A stretch of DNA of 10,197 nucleotides from Candidatus Cloacimonadota bacterium. Lineage in GTDB: Bacteria > Cloacimonadota > Cloacimonadia > Cloacimonadales > Cloacimonadaceae. The DNA lies in assembly GCA_023230025.1 (NCBI GenBank), contig JALNYD010000085.1, positions 1 to 10,197 of the forward strand, given 5' to 3'. Numbering within the stretch: the stretch's first letter is position 1; every line of letters begins with the position of its first letter. Under the pieces are notes generated by a model that saw nothing but the letters and a program-made list of their open reading frames with translations, ran no database searches and was not told where the DNA came from. Position numbers and translations under genes: made by a program. Below, piece by piece: positions 1 through 5,820 of the stretch.

Positions 1-980
1 TGGATGGGATAGCGAACTTTCTGAGAATTGCCGATGGTGATGGCCTTCCCGCCAATCAAAACTTGAGTTTTCACCGCCGGCAAGGCCTCCCATTCACTAA
101 ACTCTTTCGTGATGGGAAGCAGGTTGTATTCGGCTTCAATGCTGATGGCAGGTTTGGCTTGGTCCTGATGGTGGAACTCATAGCTGATGTTATGCTCCGG
201 GCAGCTATGAATTTCGATATCCTTGAAGGCAGGATTAAAGCACTCATAAGTGTATGAAACCATGTGCTTGGTGCCAAAGACTGGCTTTGCCACAAAGACA
301 CGAGTGCTTAGATGAAAGTCCGGAGATTCTATCTCCACGATGCTGCGGGAAGCTTTGTCAAACACCACTTTCAGGCTTTGTCCATTCTTTTGCCAATGAT
401 AGCGGTAGAAGATAAAGTCATCCTCCTCGTCTCCATCCGGCTCAACTCTCAGTTCACGCACAAGATCATCGTACCAATCAAAATAGTCAAAATAGGGTTT
501 CAACAGTTCGTTACTTAACAGCCCGGGCACAAAGTTGATCAGATATGTGGCGCTGGCCTCCAATTTCTGCCAAAAGAAGCCGCATTTCTTATAAAGTGGC
601 ACAGCTTTGGTGTTGCCCGCCCAGGTGAATAAAGTGATGTATGGCATCTTCAGCTCTGCGGTCTTCAGCACACAGCGTTTCAGCAGGATCTTCCCCAAGC
701 CCGCTCCGTGATAGGAAGGCAGCACATTCAACATGCCCACGTTAGCAGTATCCGATTCATCCCTGCAGAGATTAATGTAGCCGACTACCTTGTCATTATC
801 AATGGCCAGATAGGTGGCCAGAGCTGTGCTGTTCAGCTCCTCGTCCAGAATCTGGGCTTCGCTGTAATTGAATAGATGGCCGTTCCAGGCCTCCGTGCTG
901 TTGTTCCACATTTCGGCCAGGCTTCTGGCGTATTTGGGTTCGTAGTTGCAGATCTGAACGTTTCTGGTATCTGGTTGCAT
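1..980 (-). CDS. GNAT-family N-acetyltransferase with C-terminal extension (3' end beyond window)
   Basis: Reading the minus strand from an ATG at 980-978 gives 326 codons with no stop before the left edge, so the C terminus is missing. Residues about 8-150 form a GNAT domain. The acetyl-CoA loop reads LPSYHGAGLGKILL at 87-100 (R/Q-x-x-G-x-G/A type, with H91, G92, G94 and G96), and the later NTKAVPLYKKCGF stretch at 123-135 is the usual motif B with Y130 and F135. Such enzymes move acetyl from acetyl-CoA to an amine; the substrate here is unknown. Residues 151-326 are a further region rich in charged, aromatic and beta-prone residues that I do not recognise. An AGGAG at 990-986, five bases before the ATG, supports the start. 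The gene is transcribed away from the hydrogenase operon and shows no functional link to it. There is no signal peptide or membrane segment. Confidence 0.85.
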   Translation of the reverse strand, partial: MQPDTRNVQICNYEPKYARSLAEMWNNSTEAWNGHLFNYSEAQILDEELNSTALATYLAIDNDKVVGYINLCRDESDTANVGMLNVLPSYHGAGLGKILLKRCVLKTAELKMPYITLFTWAGNTKAVPLYKKCGFFWQKLEASATYLINFVPGLLSNELLKPYFDYFDWYDDLVRELRVEPDGDEEDDFIFYRYHWQKNGQSLKVVFDKASRSIVEIESPDFHLSTRVFVAKPVFGTKHMVSYTYECFNPAFKDIEIHSCPEHNISYEFHHQDQAKPAISIEAEYNLLPITKEFSEWEALPAVKTQVLIGGKAITIGNSQKVRYPI

Positions 981-1031
981 GATGTCTCCTCATCCGATTC
1001 GAGGCAAAAATTATCCTCTCGATGCTGGGAA

Positions 1032-1060
1032 CAATTCTGAATAGCCATAAATCTTGTCAA
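1032..1060 (-). promoter_or_regulatory. Candidate promoter for the GNAT gene
   Basis: On the minus strand a perfect -35 hexamer TTGACA lies at 1060-1055. A weak -10-like CAGAAT lies at 1039-1034, 15 bases downstream, about 50 bases before the acetyltransferase start. The -35 match is exact, but the spacing is short and the -10 is poor, so this is only a candidate. Confidence 0.25.
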
Positions 1061-1166
1061 TAAATTATGTGGGTCTCTGGCATATCTTTTTATCCGATGA
1101 CGCCGTCATTTTTTCTACTATCACCCCCAGCTATCTTCATTGACTGATCTTCGCAAGTACGGCATG

Positions 1167-1183
1167 ACAAGCAGTTAGCTTGT
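1167..1183. repeat. Short inverted repeat (6-bp arms)
   Basis: ACAAGC at 1167-1172 is the exact reverse complement of GCTTGT at 1178-1183, leaving a 5-base loop. Taken alone it could be chance. It is listed because it is the first of a series of palindromes in this gap. Confidence 0.4.
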
Positions 1184-1217
1184 GGCAACAGATAATCTAT
1201 TAAGCCATGTAAATTGT

Positions 1218-1267
1218 AGAAACGGCTTCCAGCCGCTTGATGGTGGAAATGGCTTCCCGCCGTTTCT
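1218..1267. repeat. REP-like composite palindrome
   Basis: The outer arms AGAAACGGC (1218-1226) and GCCGTTTCT (1259-1267) are perfect 9-base reverse complements. The element also contains two near-identical direct copies of 17 bases, at 1219-1235 and 1246-1262, which differ at two positions. Each copy has a small palindrome of its own (CGGC-ttcca-GCCG in the first, GGC-ttccc-GCC in the second). A palindrome with repeated, internally palindromic units resembles repetitive extragenic palindromic (REP) elements. No run of T follows it, so it does not look like an intrinsic terminator. Confidence 0.6.
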
Positions 1268-1282
1268 GCTCATTAGTTGTCC

Positions 1283-1338
1283 TCACGATGTGGTCACCTT
1301 GCCGTTACTTTTGTAACCACATTGTAACGGCATCGTGA
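1283..1338. repeat. Interrupted long inverted repeat with GTTAC/GTAAC half-sites
   Basis: GCCGTTAC at 1301-1308 pairs exactly with GTAACGGC at 1324-1331. Farther out, TCACGAT at 1283-1289 pairs with ATCGTGA at 1332-1338. The right arm is continuous, while the left arm carries an 11-base insertion (1290-1300). Inside, GTTAC-tttt-GTAAC (1304-1317) forms a smaller competing palindrome. TTGTAAC occurs twice as a direct repeat, at 1311 and 1322, exactly 11 bases apart. The region could be a structured RNA segment, an operator, or a decayed repeat element. Confidence 0.55.
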
Positions 1339-1345
1339 CGATAAT

Positions 1346-1396
1346 CAAGGAGCAACATGGTTTAGTCCCATAGACAGGATCATGTTGTTCTCCTTG
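1346..1396. repeat. Long stem-loop with a competing alternative pairing
   Basis: The left arm CAAGGAGCAACATG (1346-1359) pairs with the right arm (1381-1396) over all 14 bases, with a two-base bulge on the right side, around a 21-base loop. CATAGAC in the loop (1369-1375) is also the exact reverse complement of GTCTATG at 1403-1409, just past the stem, so two mutually exclusive folds are possible. No T-run follows, which argues against a simple terminator. Confidence 0.55.
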
Positions 1397-1496
1397 CCGA
1401 TAGTCTATGAAAGCAGAGATATGTGGGTGAAATTTCCCTTGACTGATACATGCTTGTTTCAGAAGGTGGAAAACATTAAAATAAAGGTGTTTGTGA

Positions 1497-1844
1497 ATGA
1501 CTCTTAGAGATATCGTAGCTTTGTTAGAAGCCGAAGTGCTTTATCCCGAGGCAGATCTGGAACGAGAAGTGCCATGTGCCTTTGCTTCAGATATGATTTC
1601 GGATATTTTGATGTGCACAAAAGAGCCAACTTTATTGCTTACCGGGCTTACCAATAACCAGGTAATCCGGCTAAGTGATATGATAGACCTTTCTGGAATT
1701 GTGTTTGTTCGGGGCAAAAAACCCCTCCAGGATGTGATCGAGATGGCAGCCGAACGTGGCTTGCCCATTATCAGCACAAAGTTTACCCTGTATCGCTGTA
1801 GCGGGATTCTATACAATTCCGGACTGCGTAGTTGTAAGATTTGA
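1497..1844 (+). CDS. DRTGG-domain protein, first copy
   Basis: This 115-residue protein is essentially one DRTGG domain, a small alpha/beta domain of unknown biochemical role. Recognisable parts are the N-terminal helix (TLRDIVALLEA), the conserved SDMISD segment at 31-36, a hydrophobic strand TLLLTG at 45-50, the central IVFVRGKKP at 68-76, and a GLPIISTKFTLYRCSGILYN block near the C terminus (88-107). It shares the SDM-x-SD and GILYN signatures with the protein at 3642-3983, so the two are paralogues. The literal DRTGG motif is absent, which I believe is common in this subfamily. AAAGGTG at 1483-1489, seven bases before the ATG, supports the start. It opens the operon, three bases ahead of the ATPase gene, which suggests the two proteins work together, perhaps by ligand or phosphate sensing. 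That role is inference. Confidence 0.8.
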   Translation: MTLRDIVALLEAEVLYPEADLEREVPCAFASDMISDILMCTKEPTLLLTGLTNNQVIRLSDMIDLSGIVFVRGKKPLQDVIEMAAERGLPIISTKFTLYRCSGILYNSGLRSCKI

Positions 1845-1847
1845 ACT

Positions 1848-2339
1848 ATGGCTGAATACTGGTATTATGCAGACGGCTTTGAGGAGCGCGTTCAGGAGCA
1901 GCTACATAATAACCCGGAGGCAGAAGTAGATCTTGATTTTGCGATTCCGGAAAAGGATTTTAACACTGCGGGCAAAGGATCATCAGAGCTGAAAAATCTT
2001 CTTAAACGCCTGGGCGTGGATTCCGATGTGTTACGGCGCATTGCGGTAGCTTCCTATGAAGCAGAGATCAATGTGGCAGCCCATTCCAAAGGTGGCGTGA
2101 TGAAATCCGCTGTACATGACGATTTGATCCATGTTCGCTTTGAGGATGATGGTCCCGGGATTGCCGATATTGAGCAGGCGATGATTCCGGGGTATTCCAC
2201 TGCTGATGATTTGGTGCGGGAACTTGGCTTTGGAGCTGGATTGGGCTTGCCAAACATCAAAAAGAACAGCGATGCCATGCACATTGTATCAGACATAGGC
2301 AGCTCCACCCTACTGGAATTTTTCATTTTCTTTGGTTAG
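1848..2339 (+). CDS. Anti-sigma-factor-like ATPase (HATPase fold)
   Basis: This 163-residue GHKL/HATPase protein resembles the serine-kinase/anti-sigma (RsbW, SpoIIAB) group. The N-box is in ASYEAEINVAAHSKGG, with E71 and N75. The G1 box is DDGPGI at 100-105 and the G2 box GFGAGLGLPNI at 127-137, so the nucleotide pocket looks intact. About 45 residues (1-45) precede the fold. No phosphoacceptor histidine helix, sensor domain or membrane segment is present, so it is not a classical sensor kinase. It starts three bases after the DRTGG gene and ends six bases before the hydrogenase-like gene. It could phosphorylate or sequester a partner in response to the neighbouring Fe-S protein. The partner is not evident, and the regulatory role is inference from family and context. 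Confidence 0.82.
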   Translation: MAEYWYYADGFEERVQEQLHNNPEAEVDLDFAIPEKDFNTAGKGSSELKNLLKRLGVDSDVLRRIAVASYEAEINVAAHSKGGVMKSAVHDDLIHVRFEDDGPGIADIEQAMIPGYSTADDLVRELGFGAGLGLPNIKKNSDAMHIVSDIGSSTLLEFFIFFG

Positions 2340-2345
2340 AAAGTT

Positions 2346-3620
2346 ATGAACAGACCAGACAGCAAATACTTCCATGCCATCCAGATTCTAGAAGACAACT
2401 GCACAGGTTGCACAGCTTGCGTTCGGGTGTGTCCCACGGAGGCCATACGTGTGCGTGACCGCAAAGCTGCAATTGATCCTTATCGTTGCGTGGATTGCGG
2501 AAATTGTGTCAGCGCTTGTGAGTTTCATGCCATTATCCCCGCCAGCGATCCTCTTGATATCATCCATAAGTTTAAATACCGGCTGGCAATCATCTCATCC
2601 AGTTTCTTCGGTCAATTTTCCGAAGATATCAGTTATGCGCATGCCAAGCAGGCGGTAAAACAATTGGGCTTTGATGAAGTGGCCGAAGAAGCTTCAGTTA
2701 CAGATTTTATGATCAAAATGATCCGGGAATACATTCGTGAAAACCGGGATAAACGCCCGATTCTTAGCAGTAATTGCCCGGCAGTGGTGCGTTTGATCCA
2801 AGTGAAGTTTCCCTCTCTTTTGCCCAATCTCTTCCATCAGGAAGCTCCAATGAGCATTCTTACCCGTTTCTTGCGCGAAAAGATCAGCACAGAGATGAAT
2901 CTTCCAGATGAGGATATCGGCATCTTCCTGATCGTTCCCTGCGTGGCACATGTGACGGCCGTGCATCAACCGGAAGGGGCTTACAAACACTTGCAGGATG
3001 GAGCTTTTTCGACCGGGATGATCTATGGCAAGGTGCGTGAGATAATCAAGGATGTGCAAAATAATCCCATCCCCATTGATACCTATCCCCATGGGCTTAC
3101 CTGGGCTTTATCCGGAGTACAGGCAGAACTTGTTGATAATGAAGATATCAGGGCTCTGTCCGTCAACGGTGTGGATAATGTAATGGATATTCTTTCCCGG
3201 GTGGAGGATCACTATCTTGATCAATATGATTACATCGTGCTCAGAAGCTGCACAAATGGTTGTGTGGGAGGGTGTTTGAACGTAGAAAATCCCTTCGTGG
3301 CAATGAGCCGGATCAAGAAAATGATTAAGGAAGGGGATAGTGCGGATGCAGATATCAGAGAGCTGGAAAAGCTTTATCAAAAGGGAGAATTTAACGTTAG
3401 CCCTCTTGCTCCACGTCCCATTATGGAACTGGATAAGGACATCAAAAAAGCTATCCAGAAGATGAAAAAGATCAATGAGTTTCTAACCATGCTTCCGGGA
3501 TTGAATTGCAGCGCTTGCGGCAGCCCCACCTGCTATGCTCTTGCAGAAGATATCGTATTGGGCAAAGCCACCCTGGATGATTGCGTGGTGCTGAAGCGCA
3601 AACCAACTGATTTGGAATAA
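2346..3620 (+). CDS. [FeFe]-hydrogenase-like Fe-S protein, putative sensory (group D-like)
   Basis: This 424-residue soluble protein has three Fe-S parts. Residues 19-58 carry two [4Fe-4S] motifs (C19, C22, C25, C29 and C48, C51, C54, C58). Residues about 75-360 match the hydrogenase large-subunit C-terminal domain. The four cysteines that hold the H-cluster in catalytic enzymes all have counterparts: C144 in SSNCPAVV, C199 in VPCVAH, and C302 and C306 in RSCTNGCVGGC. The surroundings differ. Asn143 sits where catalytic enzymes have the proton-relay cysteine, His202 replaces the lysine of the PC-x-x-K motif, and Arg300 replaces the methionine before the third cysteine. Residues 388-413 (C388, C391, C396, C413) form a further Fe-S motif. 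There is no PAS domain. I infer an H2- or redox-sensing hydrogenase rather than the main catalytic subunit, in keeping with its signalling-type neighbours. Confidence 0.85.
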   Translation: MNRPDSKYFHAIQILEDNCTGCTACVRVCPTEAIRVRDRKAAIDPYRCVDCGNCVSACEFHAIIPASDPLDIIHKFKYRLAIISSSFFGQFSEDISYAHAKQAVKQLGFDEVAEEASVTDFMIKMIREYIRENRDKRPILSSNCPAVVRLIQVKFPSLLPNLFHQEAPMSILTRFLREKISTEMNLPDEDIGIFLIVPCVAHVTAVHQPEGAYKHLQDGAFSTGMIYGKVREIIKDVQNNPIPIDTYPHGLTWALSGVQAELVDNEDIRALSVNGVDNVMDILSRVEDHYLDQYDYIVLRSCTNGCVGGCLNVENPFVAMSRIKKMIKEGDSADADIRELEKLYQKGEFNVSPLAPRPIMELDKDIKKAIQKMKKINEFLTMLPGLNCSACGSPTCYALAEDIVLGKATLDDCVVLKRKPTDLE

Positions 3621-3641
3621 AAAAAACACGAGGATATAGAA

Positions 3642-3983
3642 ATGATCAAGCTTACAGAATACTTGACTGCAATCAATGGGATCAATCATACTCCTGCTTT
3701 GGATCCTGATGCCGTTGAAATCCACGGAGCTTACGTCAGTGACATGCTCAGCGATGTAATGGGCTCCGCCAAACCTGATGAGGCATGGATCACGATCATG
3801 AAGCACCTCAATGTGATAGCGGTTGCTTCGATGACGGGGATTCCTGTAATCATCTTTGCCAAAGGGAACACGCCGGATGCTGCGGTGTGTGACAAAGCCC
3901 TGGAAGAGAGTATCAGCCTGGTCAGCAGCACATTGAGCACCTTCGAGCTGGCTGGCATCCTGTACAATCTGTTACGATCCTGA
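3642..3983 (+). CDS. DRTGG-domain protein, second copy
   Basis: This 113-residue single-domain protein is a paralogue of the one encoded at 1497-1844. Shared landmarks are SDMLSD at 33-38, the hydrophobic IPVIIFAKGNTPD run at 67-79, and LAGILYNLL at 103-111 near the end. Overall similarity outside these blocks is low, so the duplication is old. GAGG eight bases before the ATG serves as ribosome-binding site. It follows the hydrogenase-like gene by 21 bases and precedes the PHP gene by 10. DRTGG domains occur next to CBS domains in other proteins, which suggests nucleotide or small-ligand sensing. Nothing here shows a ligand. The two DRTGG proteins may form a heterodimer; that is inference. 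Confidence 0.78.
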   Translation: MIKLTEYLTAINGINHTPALDPDAVEIHGAYVSDMLSDVMGSAKPDEAWITIMKHLNVIAVASMTGIPVIIFAKGNTPDAAVCDKALEESISLVSSTLSTFELAGILYNLLRS

Positions 3984-3993
3984 AGCGACTGAT

Positions 3994-4746
3994 ATGCGCT
4001 GTTATCGCGCGGACTTGCATATACATAGCGTGTTATCGCCCTGTGGGGGATTGGAGATGTCGCCCCGAGCGCTGGTCCATAAACTCAAAGAAGCTGGGAT
4101 TGAGTGGTTTGCCATCACTGATCACAATAGTATGGCAAATTGTCCAGCCTATTCCGCAGTAGCCAAAAAAGCGGGGTTGTACTTTAGCTGGGGAGTAGAA
4201 ATCCAGACGGTGGAAGAAATCCATTTATTGGCTTACTTTGATCATCCCCAAAAGGCACAAGCCTTTGATGCCGAACTATATGCATCACTGCTCCCTCTGC
4301 TGAATGACGCAGATTTCTTCGGCGATCAAGTAATCATTGACGAAAATGAGAACATTTTGAAAGTGGAACCTCGAGCTCTGATTAATTCCAGTACTTGGGA
4401 TTTGGCTAGAGCGGTGGAAAGAATACAGGATTACGATGGTTTTGCGGTTCCCGCACATATTGACGCCATGGTGAACAGCATTATCTCGCAGCTTGGTTTC
4501 CTACCCCCATCTCCGGAGTTCAAAGTTCTGGGTATTACAGCGAATCTGGAGCTTGATAAGTACCTGGCAGAGAATCCACAACTGCAAAATAAGCAGTTTA
4601 TGCGGGCCAGTGACGCTCATTATCTGAGTGATCTTGGGAACGCGTATTGCATGATGAATGTCGTCCAGCCTACGATCCAGGAGTTGATCCTGGCTGCGGA
4701 TTGTCTGGATGGCAGATTCATTGACAGTTTAAACAAAATTGAATGA
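3994..4746 (+). CDS. PHP-domain metal-dependent phosphoesterase
   Basis: This 250-residue protein has the full PHP metal-site pattern: DLHIHS at 7-12 (H9, H11), ITDHNS at 41-46 (D43, H44), GVEI at 67-70 (E69), H77 in EIHLLAYF, H155 in PAHID, and SDAHYL at 206-211 (D207, H209). PHP enzymes hydrolyse phosphate esters such as nucleotides, histidinol phosphate or phosphorylated signalling molecules. The substrate cannot be told from sequence. The metal ligands look complete, so it is probably active. There is no signal peptide, so it is probably cytoplasmic. Its position between the DRTGG gene and the first NuoE gene, inside an operon with two HATPase proteins, suggests it removes a phosphate group or degrades a nucleotide signal in the same circuit. 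That is inference. The start has only a weak Shine-Dalgarno sequence and probably relies on coupled translation. Confidence 0.85.
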   Translation: MRCYRADLHIHSVLSPCGGLEMSPRALVHKLKEAGIEWFAITDHNSMANCPAYSAVAKKAGLYFSWGVEIQTVEEIHLLAYFDHPQKAQAFDAELYASLLPLLNDADFFGDQVIIDENENILKVEPRALINSSTWDLARAVERIQDYDGFAVPAHIDAMVNSIISQLGFLPPSPEFKVLGITANLELDKYLAENPQLQNKQFMRASDAHYLSDLGNAYCMMNVVQPTIQELILAADCLDGRFIDSLNKIE

Positions 4747-4752
4747 TATACA

Positions 4753-4760
4753 AGGAGGAG
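4753..4760 (+). promoter_or_regulatory. Ribosome-binding site that fixes the start of the first NuoE gene
   Basis: AGGAGGAG at 4753-4760 is a near-perfect Shine-Dalgarno sequence just before the ATG at 4763. An upstream in-frame TTG at 4739 would add eight residues, would place this site inside the coding sequence, and would overlap the PHP gene. The ATG at 4763 is therefore the better start. Confidence 0.8.
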
Positions 4761-4762
4761 TT

Positions 4763-5245
4763 ATGGCTCCCGTTAGTCAAGAACAAAACCGGCTTTATGA
4801 CCGTTTAGCCGAAGTGATTGAGGAAAAGAAAGATCTGCGGAATCCCCTGATCGAGGTTCTCAGGATTGCTCAAGAGATTTTCGGATATCTGCCCATTGAA
4901 GTGCAGGAATTCGTTGCGGAGAAAATGAATATCCCCGCCAGCAAAATCTACGGCGTCGTAACCTTTTACAACTTCTTTTCCATGAAACCGCGGGGAAAAT
5001 ATACCCTTAACGTTTGCACTGGAACAGCTTGCTTTGTAAAAGGAGCCCCCCGCTTGATTCAGATGCTGAGCGAAGAATTGGGCATAAGCATGGGGGATAC
5101 AACAGAGGATGGCCGCTTTACAATGAGCGCAGTACGATGTGTAGGTGCCTGTTCATTGGCTCCGGTGTTTGTGATTGGTGAAGACACCTTTGGCCGTATC
5201 GACAGCAAGGATAGAATCAAAGAAATCCTGGCGCGCTACGAGTAA
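4763..5245 (+). CDS. nuoE: NuoE/HydC-like [2Fe-2S] subunit, first copy
   Basis: This 160-residue protein is counted from the ATG at 4763. It has the NuoE layout: an N-terminal helical region (EVLRIAQEIFGYLPIEVQEF, 31-50), the IYGVVTFYNFF segment at 62-72, and a thioredoxin-like domain that binds one [2Fe-2S] cluster through C85 and C90 (CTGTAC) and C126 and C130 (RCVGAC). All four ligands are present. NuoE subunits pass electrons between a flavin subunit (NuoF) and other clusters. The next NuoF-type gene is almost 1 kb downstream, with a kinase-like ATPase and a cysteine-free ferredoxin relative in between. A second NuoE follows at 8070. It therefore probably pairs with one of the two NuoF proteins in a larger complex. 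Length and motifs are normal for the family. Confidence 0.92.
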   Translation: MAPVSQEQNRLYDRLAEVIEEKKDLRNPLIEVLRIAQEIFGYLPIEVQEFVAEKMNIPASKIYGVVTFYNFFSMKPRGKYTLNVCTGTACFVKGAPRLIQMLSEELGISMGDTTEDGRFTMSAVRCVGACSLAPVFVIGEDTFGRIDSKDRIKEILARYE

Positions 5246-5250
5246 TTAGA

Positions 5251-5820
5251 ATGCAAGATATCTCTTTGCACCTACTTGATATCATTGAGAATTCCGTTCG
5301 TGCGGAAGCCAGGACTATCAAGGTGCGGGTGGTCAACAATATCAGCAAAAACCGTCTGCGGATCATCGTTGAAGATGATGGCACGGGGATGGACGCACAT
5401 ACCCTGGAGAGGGCTCAGGATCCATTCTACACTTCAAAAGAAGAACGCGTCAAAAAGGTTGGCTTGGGGATTCCCTTGTTCAAGCAGAATGCGGAATTGG
5501 TGGGAGGATCCTTCAAGATGGCTTCTGAACCGGGTTTTGGCACAGTATTGACTGTGGATTTTACCCTTGATCATATAGACCGGATGCCGCTTGGGAACCT
5601 GAAAGATACTCTACTGGGCTCGATCATCGGTCATCCCGAGGTGGATTTCTTCATCCATCTGATCTATCGTGATCGCGCCACAGAACAATGCTTTCACTTT
5701 GATACCAAGGCTATTAGAGAAGAGCTGGGAGATATCCCGCTCACATATCCCGATGTTATTGAATACATCGATCAATCGCTTTTAGAAGGAATACAAAATA
5801 CAAACATGGAGGATGTCTGA
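5251..5820 (+). CDS. Histidine-kinase-like ATPase without a phosphoacceptor domain
   Basis: This 189-residue protein begins directly with the N-box of a GHKL ATPase (DIIENSVRAEA, with E13 and N14). It continues with G1 EDDGTGM at 41-47, the F-box-like DPFYTSK at 57-63, G2 GLGIPLFKQNAELVGG at 71-86, and EPGFGTVLTVDF at 93-104. The ATP site thus looks complete. The helical dimerisation domain with the phosphorylated histidine is missing, as are any sensor or membrane parts. Residues 110-189 form a separate tail of unknown type (including the FFIHLIYRD stretch). It lies six bases after the first NuoE gene, and its stop overlaps the next start by one base. It may phosphorylate or allosterically control a hydrogenase subunit. 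No cognate response regulator is seen in the window, and the role is inference. Confidence 0.83.
   Translation: MQDISLHLLDIIENSVRAEARTIKVRVVNNISKNRLRIIVEDDGTGMDAHTLERAQDPFYTSKEERVKKVGLGIPLFKQNAELVGGSFKMASEPGFGTVLTVDFTLDHIDRMPLGNLKDTLLGSIIGHPEVDFFIHLIYRDRATEQCFHFDTKAIREELGDIPLTYPDVIEYIDQSLLEGIQNTNMEDV

Larger units (their letters stand above)
981..1496. other. Divergent intergenic region without a gene, rich in inverted repeats
   Basis: This 516-base gap separates the leftward acetyltransferase from the rightward hydrogenase operon. I find no convincing coding frame and no tRNA or rRNA. The part next to the acetyltransferase is ordinary. The part from about 1165 to 1410 holds at least four inverted repeats in a row, listed separately. 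The last stretch (1411-1496) leads into the first operon gene, with an AAAGGTG ribosome-binding site at 1483-1489. I could not find a convincing -35/-10 pair for the operon. A TTGACT at 1439-1444 has no partner at a normal distance. Confidence 0.7.

Noticed and set aside
63..518. Two plus-strand open frames (63-257 and 312-518) opposite the acetyltransferase
   Set aside because: They sit opposite a minus-strand frame that stays open for 326 codons with GNAT motifs, lack good ribosome-binding sites, and encode no recognisable domain.
833..1060. Minus-strand open frame overlapping the start of the acetyltransferase in another frame
   Set aside because: It conflicts with the GNAT frame, which has a good AGGAG site and motifs. 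Its product is low-complexity and resembles nothing.
1094..1117. Palindrome ATGACGCCGTCAT followed by TTTTTT as a possible terminator
   Set aside because: The usable stem is only five base pairs with a three-base loop, and no rightward gene lies upstream that it could terminate.
1165..1410. CRISPR array suggested by the repeated palindromes
   Set aside because: The repeats differ from one another, there is no regular repeat-spacer spacing, and no cas gene is in the window.
1439..1467. TTGACT as a -35 box for the operon
   Set aside because: No acceptable -10 hexamer lies 15-19 bases downstream; the sequence there is GAAGGT-like.
4739..4762. TTG at 4739 as the start of the first NuoE
   Set aside because: It would place the strong AGGAGGAG site inside the gene. 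The ATG at 4763 directly after that site is the natural start.
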